Assembly (NCBI GenBank): GCA_003129525.1
Contig: CP029329.1
Span: 1,407,501-1,471,500, forward strand
Direction: 5' to 3'
DNA length: 64,000 bases
DNA from: Clostridium beijerinckii
GTDB lineage: Bacteria > Bacillota > Clostridia > Clostridiales > Clostridiaceae
The notes beneath the pieces are model-generated. The model did no database searches. It had not been told where the DNA came from and saw only the letters and a program-made list of their open reading frames with translations. Positions 11,637 through 20,069 of this stretch are shown here, one piece after another; position 1 is the first letter of the stretch, and each line of letters begins with the position of its first letter. The position numbers and the translations under genes are program-made.

Positions 11637-12335
11637 TTAAAATAATTTATTAAAACATTTTTTACATATTAAAGTTTTTCCATTATCAGCTTTTAAATAA
11701 TCATCTGAAGTAATAAGTTTATTACATATACTACAGAACTTAGTTTCTTTGGATGTAGTAGTTTTAGAAACTTTATCAGATTGTTTTAAAGGACTGTGGT
11801 TATTGGTGGAGGTTGTTTTATTCTTAGAATTAGCACATAAAGAAACCTTATTAGATCTATTAGTTAATAAATTATTTTTTATTGGAGAATATAATTTTGA
11901 TTGTGTAGGAATAATTTTTTTTGTAATAGTATAATTAAAATCATATTCACTTTCAGAAAACAGTTCTAATTCAAATCTAGGATTTTCTTTATCGTAATAC
12001 TCTTCAGTAAAAATTCTAGTTATTTGAGCATCATTTATTATAATGCCACTTTTTTCTATACCGTCAAATATACTTTTAGTAATATTAATAGTATCGGGAT
12101 GACGTTTTTCACTTTTATAATAAACTTTTAATAAAGCTATTAAGCTTTCAGAAAAAATAATATCTGGATTTTGACTTCTTGCAATCAATGCAATTTCTTG
12201 TTCATATAATGCGTATCTATCATGATATTTTCCAGAACTATGTGGTAAAATAGCACGTCCATTTATATTATGTAATTTAAAATTTGATTTAGTGATTGGT
12301 GATCCATTAATTACTATCTTAGCATAATTAGACAT
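11637..12335 (-). CDS. RusA-like endonuclease domain protein with C-terminal zinc ribbon
   Basis: The N-terminal half (1-127) resembles RusA, the Holliday-junction resolvase: NGSPITKSN at the start and HPDTINITKSIFDGIEKSG followed by IIINDAQITR (about 79-107). Compared with the usual RxDxDN pattern, the first acidic residue is kept (D81), the second is Ile83, and a later Asp (D102) is kept. A polar linker of about 70 residues rich in Asn/Ser/Lys follows, then a zinc-ribbon pattern CSIC...CKKC at the C-terminus. Start at 12335 has AAGGAG eight bases upstream; the ATG at 12359 falls in a repeat element. Activity on junctions is not assured. Confidence 0.65.
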   Translation of the reverse strand: MSNYAKIVINGSPITKSNFKLHNINGRAILPHSSGKYHDRYALYEQEIALIARSQNPDIIFSESLIALLKVYYKSEKRHPDTINITKSIFDGIEKSGIIINDAQITRIFTEEYYDKENPRFELELFSESEYDFNYTITKKIIPTQSKLYSPIKNNLLTNRSNKVSLCANSKNKTTSTNNHSPLKQSDKVSKTTTSKETKFCSICNKLITSDDYLKADNGKTLICKKCFNKLF

Positions 12336-12353
12336 TTTAATTCTCCTTGAGTG

Positions 12354-12555
12354 AGGCATATTAAAAAGATAACAAGTTAGTATGATAGTCTACATATGTT
12401 GCAATTATCAATACTCAATACTCAATGCTAAACTATAACTAGAATTTTACATAATTTTTGAAATTGAAAATGAATAATTATTTTTGCAACATATATATTT
12501 TGTCTAACACAAAATGAAATAGCATCTTTACAGGTTATTTTATTTCATATGCCTG
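12354..12555. repeat. R1 dispersed repeat with an R2 element inside
   Basis: The left arm AGGCATATTAAAAAGATAAC and the right arm GGTTATTTTATTTCATATGCCT are inverted copies. The middle, 12392-12499, is occupied by the second repeat family R2. The element directly abuts the upstream side of the RusA-like gene. Confidence 0.8.
12392..12499. repeat. dispersed repeat family R2, copy 1
   Basis: About 105 bp with ends CATATGTTGCAA and TTGCAACATATA as inverted repeats and an interior containing CAATTATCAATACTCAATAC, TATAACTAGAATT and TTTTTGAAATTGA. The same interior recurs at 44223-44325. No coding potential. Confidence 0.8.
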
Positions 12556-12660
12556 AAAATTTGATTATTACTTAAAATATACATCATATGTACTTCTTAT
12601 ACAACAATTACATGTTGATTGCTTTTGTAAGAAAGTCAATTTACCTTTTATATATTCATA

Positions 12661-12700
12661 AGGCATATTAAAACAACAACAAGTTAGTATACTAGTGTAT
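12661..12700. repeat. R1 half-copy upstream of tsaD
   Basis: AGGCATATTAAAACAACAAC followed by AAGTTAGTATACTAG matches the left end of family R1. A right arm is not obvious. The stretch 12556-12971 is otherwise AT-rich with no gene visible. Confidence 0.6.
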
Positions 12701-12971
12701 ATAAATTGTACTTTGATTATATTGTATATATAAAGTATAATATTTGAGTAATTCACATTGATAAACAATGTATTTTAAGTGTTTAATATATTATTAAATC
12801 TTAAGAATATATTAAACAATATAGATAATAGAGGAATTTATCGATATTATAAGCTAAAATAGAACTTGTCATAGAAGAAAATATTATACTTAGAAAGTAT
12901 TTTAATTTATTTGTAATTATAAATTAACCTAAAGTATATTTAAAAAAATAAAAAAAGAGGTATTAATAGGA

Positions 12972-13991
12972 ATGAGTAAAAAAATAATCTTAGCAATAGA
13001 ATCAAGTTGTGATGAAACAGCAGCTGCAGTTGTGGTAGATGGTAGAGAAGTTTTATCAAATGTAATTGCATCACAAATAGATACGCATAAAAAGTTTGGT
13101 GGTGTAGTTCCTGAGGTTGCATCAAGAATGCATATTAAAGTAGTAGATAGTGTAGTAAAAGCGGCTCTTGCAGAGGCTGAAGTTTCATTAGATGATATTG
13201 ATGCAATAGGTGTTACTTATGGACCTGGACTTGTTGGAGCACTTTTAGTTGGGCTTCAATATGCAAAGGGCCTTTCATTAGGTTCAAAAAAACCATTGAT
13301 TGGGGTTAACCATATCCAAGGGCATATTAGTGCAAATTTTATTGAACACAAAGATTTAAAGCCTCCATTTGTATCATTGGTAGTTTCTGGTGGTCATACA
13401 TTTATAGTACATGTAAAAGGATATAGAGATTTTGAAGTTATTGCTCAAACAAGGGATGATGCAGTAGGAGAAGCTTATGATAAGGTAGCAAGGTCACTCG
13501 GACTTGGATATCCAGGTGGACCTAAAATTGATAAACTAGCTAAAGAAGGAAATGAAAATGCAATAGAATTTCCAAGAGCTAAATTTCAAGATGATACATT
13601 AGATTTTTCATTTAGTGGAGTTAAATCTGCAGTATTAAATTATTTAAATAAAGCTAAAATGAAAGATATAGAGATAAATAAGGCTGATATTGCAGCATCA
13701 TTTCAAAAAGCGGTTATTGATGCATTAAAAACTAATTTATTTCTAACTTGTGAAAGACGAGGAATTAAAAAGGTTGCAGTAGCAGGTGGGGTTGCATCTA
13801 ATTCGTGTTTAAGAGAAACACTTTTAAATGAAGGTGCAAAAAGGGGAATTGAAATTTTATTTCCATCACCTATATTATGCACTGATAATGCAGCAATGAT
13901 AGGGAGTGCAGCTTATTTCAATTATCAAGAAGGAATAAGATCAGATTTAGATATAAATGCAAAACCAAACTTAAAATTAATTGAAAGGTAG
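12972..13991 (+). CDS. tsaD: TsaD, tRNA N6-threonylcarbamoyladenosine transferase subunit
   Basis: Transfers the threonylcarbamoyl group from TC-AMP to A37 of ANN-decoding tRNAs (t6A) in the cytoplasm, with TsaB and TsaE. The ASKHA ATPase fold is clear: [11 protein letters not shown] (8-18), the iron-binding histidines H114 and H118 in NHIQGH, SGGHT near 139, and GGVASN near 274. Length (339 aa) is standard. The ribosome site is AAAGAGG. TC-AMP would be made by the Sua5/TsaC product encoded at 49492-50541. A divergent alpha/beta hydrolase gene starts eight bases after the stop. Confidence 0.97.
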   Translation: MSKKIILAIESSCDETAAAVVVDGREVLSNVIASQIDTHKKFGGVVPEVASRMHIKVVDSVVKAALAEAEVSLDDIDAIGVTYGPGLVGALLVGLQYAKGLSLGSKKPLIGVNHIQGHISANFIEHKDLKPPFVSLVVSGGHTFIVHVKGYRDFEVIAQTRDDAVGEAYDKVARSLGLGYPGGPKIDKLAKEGNENAIEFPRAKFQDDTLDFSFSGVKSAVLNYLNKAKMKDIEINKADIAASFQKAVIDALKTNLFLTCERRGIKKVAVAGGVASNSCLRETLLNEGAKRGIEILFPSPILCTDNAAMIGSAAYFNYQEGIRSDLDINAKPNLKLIER

Positions 13992-13999
13992 ATTCTAAT

Positions 14000-15001
14000 A
14001 TGAGGTTATTATCACATTCTAATGGGATACATAAAGTTGAGAAAGATAAAGTTAGTAAGCGGAAATTTTTAGAAAGTTTTATTATTTTCGTTGTAGGACT
14101 ATTAATTTTTGGGTTTGCAATACAAATGATAACTAATATTTTTGATAATGCAAGATTAAAATCAAGATTTAAATATATTAGAATAGATGGAAGTAAAATG
14201 GAATATAAGCTTAAGTCAAACGGAGATTATACTGTGGTGTTTGATGGAGCAATTGGAGCGAATATGTATGAATGGGATACGGTTTGCAGAGAATTAGAAG
14301 ATAAAAAGATATCAACATTTATATACAATAGAAGAGGGTATGGATTTAATGATGGAGGAGAAAATAGAACACCAGAAGAGCAAGCAAAAGATTTGAAAGT
14401 TTTGCTTAAAAAATCAGGAGCACCAGAACCCTACATTTTAGTTGGAGAAGAATATGGTAGTTTAGTTACGACTAACTTCGTTAGTTTATATTCAGATTCA
14501 GTTGCAGGAGTTGTGTTAGTTAATCCAATATCAGAAGAAAAGATTAAAACTAATGAATTTAAGGAAAGCATTAAATTTGAATATTATAGAAGTCAATTTG
14601 AGAAAATAGGTACTAATATTAGTTTAACTTCATTATTGAGTAAGATGGGGTTAACTATGGAAAATGATATTTTTAAAGAGCATTTAACTGAAAGTGAATT
14701 AGCTGAATTTAATAGTTTTAAAAATAATAAGAAATATAAGGAAGCAGTCTCAAATGAATTAAAAAACTTATATAAAGATGTATCAAATAGTCAAATTGAC
14801 GGGTTATTACATAATAAACCATTATATTTAATAACTGATAATGAAGAAGATCCTATAAAAAAAATAGGTGATGCAAGAGTTACGACAATATATAAAGAAG
14901 AAATAGAAGGTTCACCATTTTCATTATTAGATTCAAATACAATTGTTAATGGAGTAAATAACGTTATTAAAGATGCAAAAAAAATAGCTAAAAAGTCATA
15001 A
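14000..15001 (+). CDS. membrane-anchored alpha/beta hydrolase fold protein, probably catalytically inactive
   Basis: Residues 24-45 form one membrane segment; the rest looks like an extracytoplasmic alpha/beta hydrolase: VVFDGAIGANMYEWD, NRRGYGFNDGG, a nucleophile-elbow region and a C-terminal cap. The elbow, normally GxSxG, reads GEEYG (149-153), putting Glu151 at the serine position. At the C-terminus the usual SGHxIQ pattern reads DSNTIV, with Asn313 at the histidine. Two of three triad residues are therefore missing. It follows tsaD by eight bases and is probably co-transcribed. Fold recognition is fairly secure; the role is unknown and could be binding rather than catalysis. Confidence 0.7.
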   Translation: MRLLSHSNGIHKVEKDKVSKRKFLESFIIFVVGLLIFGFAIQMITNIFDNARLKSRFKYIRIDGSKMEYKLKSNGDYTVVFDGAIGANMYEWDTVCRELEDKKISTFIYNRRGYGFNDGGENRTPEEQAKDLKVLLKKSGAPEPYILVGEEYGSLVTTNFVSLYSDSVAGVVLVNPISEEKIKTNEFKESIKFEYYRSQFEKIGTNISLTSLLSKMGLTMENDIFKEHLTESELAEFNSFKNNKKYKEAVSNELKNLYKDVSNSQIDGLLHNKPLYLITDNEEDPIKKIGDARVTTIYKEEIEGSPFSLLDSNTIVNGVNNVIKDAKKIAKKS

Positions 15002-15213
15002 GAAAGTAGGATTAACTATATATTATTGTCATTTGTTTGACACACAATAACTTTATACTAAGATTATAGAGTTATTACTAGTGGATGTAGCATAAAGTAT
15101 TTTGATATATATAAATGCTTACTCCTCTGACTTTATGAAGATGAGTTTAAAATATATACGAGAACGTTACGGATACTAGCTATCGGGAATTGTGCCACTT
15201 GAGGGTATAAATT

Positions 15214-15223
15214 AATGATTGAT
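15214..15223. repeat. target-site duplication, left copy
   Basis: AATGATTGAT immediately outside the left inverted repeat of the insertion sequence; the same ten bases follow the right end at 16979-16988. Confidence 0.8.
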
Positions 15224-16978
15224 ATAGTTGATTGCAAAATAGAAAAATAAAATCTGTGGATAATTTTTTAAAATTAAGATCATATCCACATAAAAAAGAG
15301 CATAACAATAAAACCTTTAATAAAAGGTTTAAAAAATCATAAAAATATATTTTGATTTGTGGATATGTTATTAAGCTGCAATTGCAATAAGTTTTCTAAT
15401 GCTCCTAATATATTCGGGGTTATTTAGAGAATGAGACAATATAACGTTTATTAGTTTTGATATAGCTGTTAAATAAAGGTCAGAGCGCATAGTGGTTGTA
15501 TTTACTGTATTGGGTGACTGTATGCAAGGATTAAACTTAAAACAAGATATTTCTCTTTCAATAATAGTACGTATTTTGTAAGTTTTAGCCCATTCATCGG
15601 AATTCCTTTGTATACCTGGATAAAGTCTGAAATCTTTATCCGGATAGACGTAAGTCATTCGACCACTTTTATTATCAGTACATGGAGTTTCACATGTAAG
15701 ATAGCATTTGCCTTTCTTATCCCTATAAGATTTAGGACAGGTGAATTTATAGCGTACGCTTCGGTTTTTACCACCACAACTACCTTCTGATTTAAATTGT
15801 TCTTTGGTTAGCGGACATAATGGAATTCCCGATGTATTAAATTCTAAATCATTAATTTTAGTATTTTTTTGATTACGAGAGTTTAAGGGAATAAATACTT
15901 TTTGAAAATTAAGTTGTTTTAAAAGTCCGAAATTTTCATAACTATCAAATTCTGAATCACCTAAAAAAGTTTTAAATTGAAAATTAGTTTTTGATTTTAG
16001 ATTATTTATAAATGGCTTAACAACTGATTTTAATGAAGCATTATCATAAGCATATTTTTGTTCTTCAGGAGTTTCAAATTCTTGTTTTACAGAAGAATAA
16101 AAGTTTTCATCAAAGAAGTTTATTCCAAGTGGAATTCCTAATCCGTTAGTTAAAATACCAAATTTATAAAAATATCCAAAATGACCATTAACAAAATCTA
16201 ATTTTATACTAGGATTAGCTTCTGAAAATTTAGGCATGTTTTTATATGCCGCAGCGTATGCATTGTAATCTTTCTTCTTAATGGCTTTCGCGTACGATTT
16301 TTGCTTATTAATTTCAGAAACAAGGGTCTTAGGATTGTTTTCTTTAACTTTTGGCTTTAAGCCAGAAGTATCATATATAAGCATAGAATTACGGTCTTTA
16401 TAGGGTGAATTATCCGGCAATGAAAGATTAAATTCGTTACAAATATCAATTACATTAGGAACTAAAGAATTAAATAAATCTGCTATATCTTTTTCAAAAT
16501 CGGTTTTAAATCTACTAAAGTATGATTCAGCAGGAACAGAATCATAGAATCCGCAGAATTCTCTTATTTCAGTAGAAAATATAAGAAAAAGATGTAATAA
16601 AACATTAGTAGGAATATGAAATATTTGCATTAGTATTAGTGCAGATAATATTGAAGATAATTTATAATCTCTATCCCGGCCTAATGTAGAGTAATAGTGA
16701 TTTGAGAAGGATTCTGGAATAAAACTTTCCAGGTCGAAATTATCAGAAAGTAAGTTTAAAAAACCTACTGGTTGTTTAGTTGAAAGATAGTTTAATTCGG
16801 AAACTTGATCAAACAAATTTAATTGCTTAATTTTATTAAGTGAAAACATGTTATTTTACCTCCATTTGTTTTTTATTTTTGTTGTTATTAATATTTTGAC
16901 ATACTGGAGGAAAATATAAATACCTAACTTGAAAAAAGTTAGGTAAATCAATGCTTGCGGAATTCCGCAAGCAACTAT
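15224..16978. mobile_element. insertion sequence, 1755 bp, with terminal inverted repeats and 10-bp target duplication
   Basis: The left end ATAGTTGATTGC and the right end GCAAGCAACTAT are inverted repeats (one mismatch in 12) enclosing one transposase gene. Direct repeats AATGATTGAT flank it, which indicates an intact, probably recent insertion. The right end also holds two perfect hairpins (16921-16945 and 16954-16971), and the left end has a hairpin at 15311-15333. It sits between the tsaD/hydrolase unit and htrA. The precise boundary could move by up to three bases because ATA occurs at both junctions. Confidence 0.85.
15371..16849 (-). CDS. DDE transposase of the insertion sequence
   Basis: Full-length transposase of 492 aa, no frameshift. 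The likely catalytic acids are D160 in IYDTSGLK, D298 in LGDSEFDSYENF and E431 in RTIIEREISCFK. A cysteine-rich stretch at 345-390 (CPLT, SCGG, CPKS, CYLTCETPC) probably binds zinc. The sequence resembles IS4/IS1182-type DDE transposases; the exact IS family is not certain without a search. Its ribosome site GGAGG lies about eight bases upstream of the ATG. The ORF is intact, so the element may still be mobile. Confidence 0.88.
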   Translation of the reverse strand: MFSLNKIKQLNLFDQVSELNYLSTKQPVGFLNLLSDNFDLESFIPESFSNHYYSTLGRDRDYKLSSILSALILMQIFHIPTNVLLHLFLIFSTEIREFCGFYDSVPAESYFSRFKTDFEKDIADLFNSLVPNVIDICNEFNLSLPDNSPYKDRNSMLIYDTSGLKPKVKENNPKTLVSEINKQKSYAKAIKKKDYNAYAAAYKNMPKFSEANPSIKLDFVNGHFGYFYKFGILTNGLGIPLGINFFDENFYSSVKQEFETPEEQKYAYDNASLKSVVKPFINNLKSKTNFQFKTFLGDSEFDSYENFGLLKQLNFQKVFIPLNSRNQKNTKINDLEFNTSGIPLCPLTKEQFKSEGSCGGKNRSVRYKFTCPKSYRDKKGKCYLTCETPCTDNKSGRMTYVYPDKDFRLYPGIQRNSDEWAKTYKIRTIIEREISCFKFNPCIQSPNTVNTTTMRSDLYLTAISKLINVILSHSLNNPEYIRSIRKLIAIAA

Positions 16979-16981
16979 AAT
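16955..16981 (+). promoter_or_regulatory. possible hybrid promoter at the IS/htrA junction
   Basis: A perfect TATAAT (16976-16981) is formed across the junction of the IS end (ACTAT) and the target flank (AAT). TTGCGG at 16955-16960 is a poor -35 candidate with only 15-bp spacing. Its use is inference. Confidence 0.35.
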
Positions 16982-16988
16982 GATTGAT
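16979..16988. repeat. target-site duplication, right copy
   Basis: AATGATTGAT just outside the right inverted repeat, matching the copy at 15214-15223. It ends only five bases before the htrA ribosome site. Confidence 0.8.
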
Positions 16989-17007
16989 ATATAAGGAGGA
17001 AAATCTT

Positions 17008-18231
17008 ATGAATAATAATGAGAATAATGGGAAATTTATCGATGTAGAATCTTTACCAGTAGATGAAGGACAACAAGTTGCTTGGAAAAATTGTTTTCAA
17101 AATAATAATTCAGCACCAAAGAAAAGAAAGGGAAGAGGCATACGTATATTAGGAAAGATTGCAGGGATTTTGCTTATTACAATGACAGGTGGAGTATTTG
17201 GGAGTGTAATTACTTACTCATTAATCAAGTCTAATAATATTGTTACTACAAAACAAATAACAAGCTATGTTCCACAATCATTTACAGCAAGTACATCAGA
17301 TGCAATGTCAGCAGCTGATGCATTTAATAAGGTGGCACCAGCTGTTGTTATTGTTTCAACTAAAAGTACAGCCAATAATGGATTTACAACTGGAGAAGTT
17401 GAGGGGATGGGTTCAGGTTTCATCATAAATGAAGAAGGATATATATTAACTAATTATCATGTAATTTCAAGTGCTAAGGAAATCACAGTTACATTAAGTG
17501 ATAATACTGAAGTTAGTGCAACTGTAGTTAATTATGATGCAGAAAAAGATATTGCAATGATTAAATTAAAAGAAGGAACTAAAGTTCCAGCAATTTCAGA
17601 ACTTGGTGATTCTGATGAAATATATCCAGGTGCAGAAGTTATAGCAATTGGAACACCTCTTTCAAAGAATTTTGCACAAACACTTACAAAAGGAGTTATA
17701 AGTGGTAGCAATAGAACAATAGAAGGGCAAAGCGGAACAAGTGTGAATCTAATTCAAACAGATGCAGCTATTAATCCAGGAAATAGTGGTGGTCCATTAG
17801 TAAATGCTAAGGGGCAAGTTATAGGAATAAATTCTATGAAGATTGGTACTGAATCAGTAGGAACAACTAGTATTGAAGGGATAGGTTTCGCAATTCCAAT
17901 AAATGAAGTGAAAAATAAAATAGATGCTTTATCAAAGCCTATCTTAAATTTAGGAATTCAAATAAGAGAAATTAACAGTGATACTGCTAAGAAATATGAT
18001 TTAGCAGAAGGAATATATGTATCTTCTGTTGATGAATTCTCACCAGCTGAAAAAGCCGGACTTAAGATTGGAGATATTATTGTTAAATGTGATGGAAAAT
18101 CAGCTAAGACATTTGCAGAGCTTAAAACAATAAAAGAAGGTAAAAATGCTGGTGATACTATGAATATAGAAGTAGTAAGGGATAAGAAAAATATTAGTGT
18201 ATCAGTTATATTAGAAGAAAAAACTAATTAA
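17008..18231 (+). CDS. htrA: HtrA/DegP-like membrane serine protease with PDZ domain
   Basis: Surface quality-control protease that degrades misfolded exported proteins. Order: cytoplasmic basic N-terminus (1-47), one membrane segment (48-72), trypsin-like domain with H151 (TNYH), D181 (EKDIAM) and S260 (GNSGGP), then a single PDZ domain from about 314 to the end. The triad is complete. Start placed at 17008 because AAGGAGG (16993-16999) is eight bases upstream; an in-frame ATG at 16984 lies inside the IS target duplication. The IS has separated the gene from whatever promoter lay beyond 15214. A terminator follows at 18272. Confidence 0.93.
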   Translation: MNNNENNGKFIDVESLPVDEGQQVAWKNCFQNNNSAPKKRKGRGIRILGKIAGILLITMTGGVFGSVITYSLIKSNNIVTTKQITSYVPQSFTASTSDAMSAADAFNKVAPAVVIVSTKSTANNGFTTGEVEGMGSGFIINEEGYILTNYHVISSAKEITVTLSDNTEVSATVVNYDAEKDIAMIKLKEGTKVPAISELGDSDEIYPGAEVIAIGTPLSKNFAQTLTKGVISGSNRTIEGQSGTSVNLIQTDAAINPGNSGGPLVNAKGQVIGINSMKIGTESVGTTSIEGIGFAIPINEVKNKIDALSKPILNLGIQIREINSDTAKKYDLAEGIYVSSVDEFSPAEKAGLKIGDIIVKCDGKSAKTFAELKTIKEGKNAGDTMNIEVVRDKKNISVSVILEEKTN

Positions 18232-18271
18232 GGTATCTGAAAATAATATTCCAATATTCCTAAATATATAT

Positions 18272-18318
18272 GGGATTGATAAATGTATATTATGCAATTA
18301 TCAGTCCTGTTTTTTTTA
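18272..18318 (+). terminator. Rho-independent terminator of htrA
   Basis: GGGATTGATAA pairs fully (two G-U) with TTATCAGTCCT, followed by GTTTTTTTT. Confidence 0.85.
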
Positions 18319-18372
18319 GAATCTGTGAATGTAAATTATCAATACGTAATTTAAATTGCAGAACTAAATCTT

Positions 18373-18500
18373 AAGGATATTCAAAAAGATAACAAATCAG
18401 TATGCCTAAAATTAGATTGTATTCTAGTATAATAAAATTAGAGTATTCTAATAAAACTTATATGGAAAAAAGAAACTATTAGGTTATTCTTTTAAAGATT
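18373..18500. repeat. dispersed inverted repeat, family R1
   Basis: The left arm GGATATTCAAAAAGATAACA leads into AATCAGTATG; the right arm AGGTTATTCTTTTAAAGATT is its inverted counterpart. It fills most of the gap between the htrA terminator and the PTS gene. Confidence 0.65.
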
Positions 18501-18583
18501 AAAAAAAAGTAGTAGAATATAATGAATAAGGTAAGGCGTAGTTAAATTGTTATTTAGATGACTAATGTGAAAAGGGGATAAAT

Positions 18584-18898
18584 ATGGAAGAAATAATATT
18601 AAATATAATAATGCATAGCGGGGAAGCACGAAGTTATTCTATAGAGGCAATTACTTTAGCTAAAGCCGGAAAATTTAATGATGCAAAAGAATTAATAGTA
18701 AAATCTGATGAGGCATTAGGATATGCACATAATTCACAAACCAGCTTGATTCAAGGCGAAGCTGCAAATGATAATATAGAATTTTCATTGCTTTTAGTAC
18801 ATGCTCAGGATCACTTAATGACAACAATGACGTTTAAAGATTTAGCAGTGGAATTAATAGAAGTATATGAAAAAATAGATTCTATTAATTGTAGGTAG
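18584..18898 (+). CDS. PTS lactose/cellobiose-type IIA component
   Basis: Phosphocarrier domain of the lactose/chitobiose PTS family (LacF/ChbA type), which passes phosphate from HPr to a IIB domain. All-helical, 104 aa, standard length. The signature VHAQDHLMT is at 72-80; His73 is the expected phosphorylation site and Asp76 the metal ligand at the trimer axis. The ribosome site is AAAGGGG. No IIB or IIC gene is nearby; instead a solute-binding protein gene follows after five bases. This unusual pairing suggests a regulatory use or supply to a permease encoded elsewhere. Confidence 0.85.
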   Translation: MEEIILNIIMHSGEARSYSIEAITLAKAGKFNDAKELIVKSDEALGYAHNSQTSLIQGEAANDNIEFSLLLVHAQDHLMTTMTFKDLAVELIEVYEKIDSINCR

Positions 18899-18903
18899 AA
18901 TAT

Positions 18904-20046
18904 ATGAAAAGTAAAATTAAATATGCTTTTGTGTTTTCTATTCTTTTAGTAATAGGCATAATAAGTATTAATCTATATCAACCTAATAAAGAGCAACAAG
19001 TTAAGGGTAGTATAGAACTTCTAGTAAATGAAAGTTCTTATGACTACTTAGTTGAGTGTGCAAATAATTTCATGAAATTAAATGATAAGACTTTTATTAG
19101 TATAAAGAAGTTAGATAGTTATGATCAGATTAAAAATGCAGTGAAGGATAATAATAAAATAAAATTTCCTAATGTTGCACAAATTGATAGGTTCAATTTT
19201 GAAGAATTAAAATTAGATAATTATGAATATTATAATAAGGATAATAAGCTTTTAAATAATTATGCTAATAATTTTTCTAAATATAGAGTTACTCAAGTTA
19301 AGTATGGTGACAACTCAATAGGTATACCACTAACATCCAGACCTTTAGCTTTTTATGTGAGAGAAGATATGCTGAGGGAATATGGATATAAACGAGACAG
19401 TATGAATACTTGGGATGATGTTATAAAAATTGGTAAGGATATTTATATAAAAAGCAATGGAAAAGTAAGTATAATAAATGCAACGGGACAAGACTATGAA
19501 GATTTATTAGACTTATTAACCATGGAGAGCTTTAATGATGATAAAAGTGTAGAGCAAATAAAATCAGAAGTTGAAACTATGATTAAAAATTTAAAGGATA
19601 ATAACATTTTAAATTTACAAAATGAAGGAGAATTTTTAGGAAGAATATCTTCTTTTAATGCTATGAAAGAGATAATGAAAATTGAAGAAAAGTGTGAATG
19701 GAGCATAGGGAATGTACCTAGTATTAAACCAGGAGCAAATAAGTTTTTTGCATCAGAAGGAGATAATTTATTAATATTAAATCAAAATACTGATAATGAA
19801 AAGCTAATTGAAAAATTTATGACTTATTTAATAACTAATAACAAAGAAACTGTTAAATATGTGAAGCAAGGAAAATTCTTTTCAAGCTATTTGTATACAT
19901 ATAGCAGCAAAGAAATTGAAGAAGGTGTAAAAAACTTCGTTGGCAAGAGCCCCCTTGTAGTATTGAGTAATATAGAAGAAAAGACTCCAGAAATTAATGA
20001 CTATGATAAATATATAAAAGTTAAGCAAGAACTTAGAGTACAGTAG
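18904..20046 (+). CDS. extracellular solute-binding protein, sugar type, signal-anchored
   Basis: Resembles the sugar-binding proteins of ABC transporters (family 1): hydrophobic N-terminus (7-25), then a two-lobed periplasmic-binding-type sequence including GIPLTSRPLAFYVREDMLREYGY (in part, about 139-161) and MNTWDDVIKIGKDI. There is no lipobox cysteine, so it stays anchored by its N-terminal helix. No permease or ATPase gene is adjacent. The stop codon of the IIA gene is five bases upstream and the ribosome site is weak (GTAGGTAG), suggesting translational coupling. The 3' end forms part of a terminator shared with the next, convergent gene. Confidence 0.75.
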   Translation: MKSKIKYAFVFSILLVIGIISINLYQPNKEQQVKGSIELLVNESSYDYLVECANNFMKLNDKTFISIKKLDSYDQIKNAVKDNNKIKFPNVAQIDRFNFEELKLDNYEYYNKDNKLLNNYANNFSKYRVTQVKYGDNSIGIPLTSRPLAFYVREDMLREYGYKRDSMNTWDDVIKIGKDIYIKSNGKVSIINATGQDYEDLLDLLTMESFNDDKSVEQIKSEVETMIKNLKDNNILNLQNEGEFLGRISSFNAMKEIMKIEEKCEWSIGNVPSIKPGANKFFASEGDNLLILNQNTDNEKLIEKFMTYLITNNKETVKYVKQGKFFSSYLYTYSSKEIEEGVKNFVGKSPLVVLSNIEEKTPEINDYDKYIKVKQELRVQ

Positions 20047-20067
20047 TACTTTGAGTTCTTGTTTAAT
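20026..20067. terminator. bidirectional terminator between convergent genes
   Basis: CAAGAACTTAGAGTAC and GTACTTTGAGTTCTTG form an imperfect stem overlapping the last codons of the solute-binding protein; T-rich sequence follows. Confidence 0.7.
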
Positions 20068-20069
20068 TT

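Noticed and set aside
15371..16849. Transposase as a possible decayed pseudogene
   Set aside because: The frame is intact over 492 codons with DDE residues, ends and target duplication, so it is kept as a functional IS gene.
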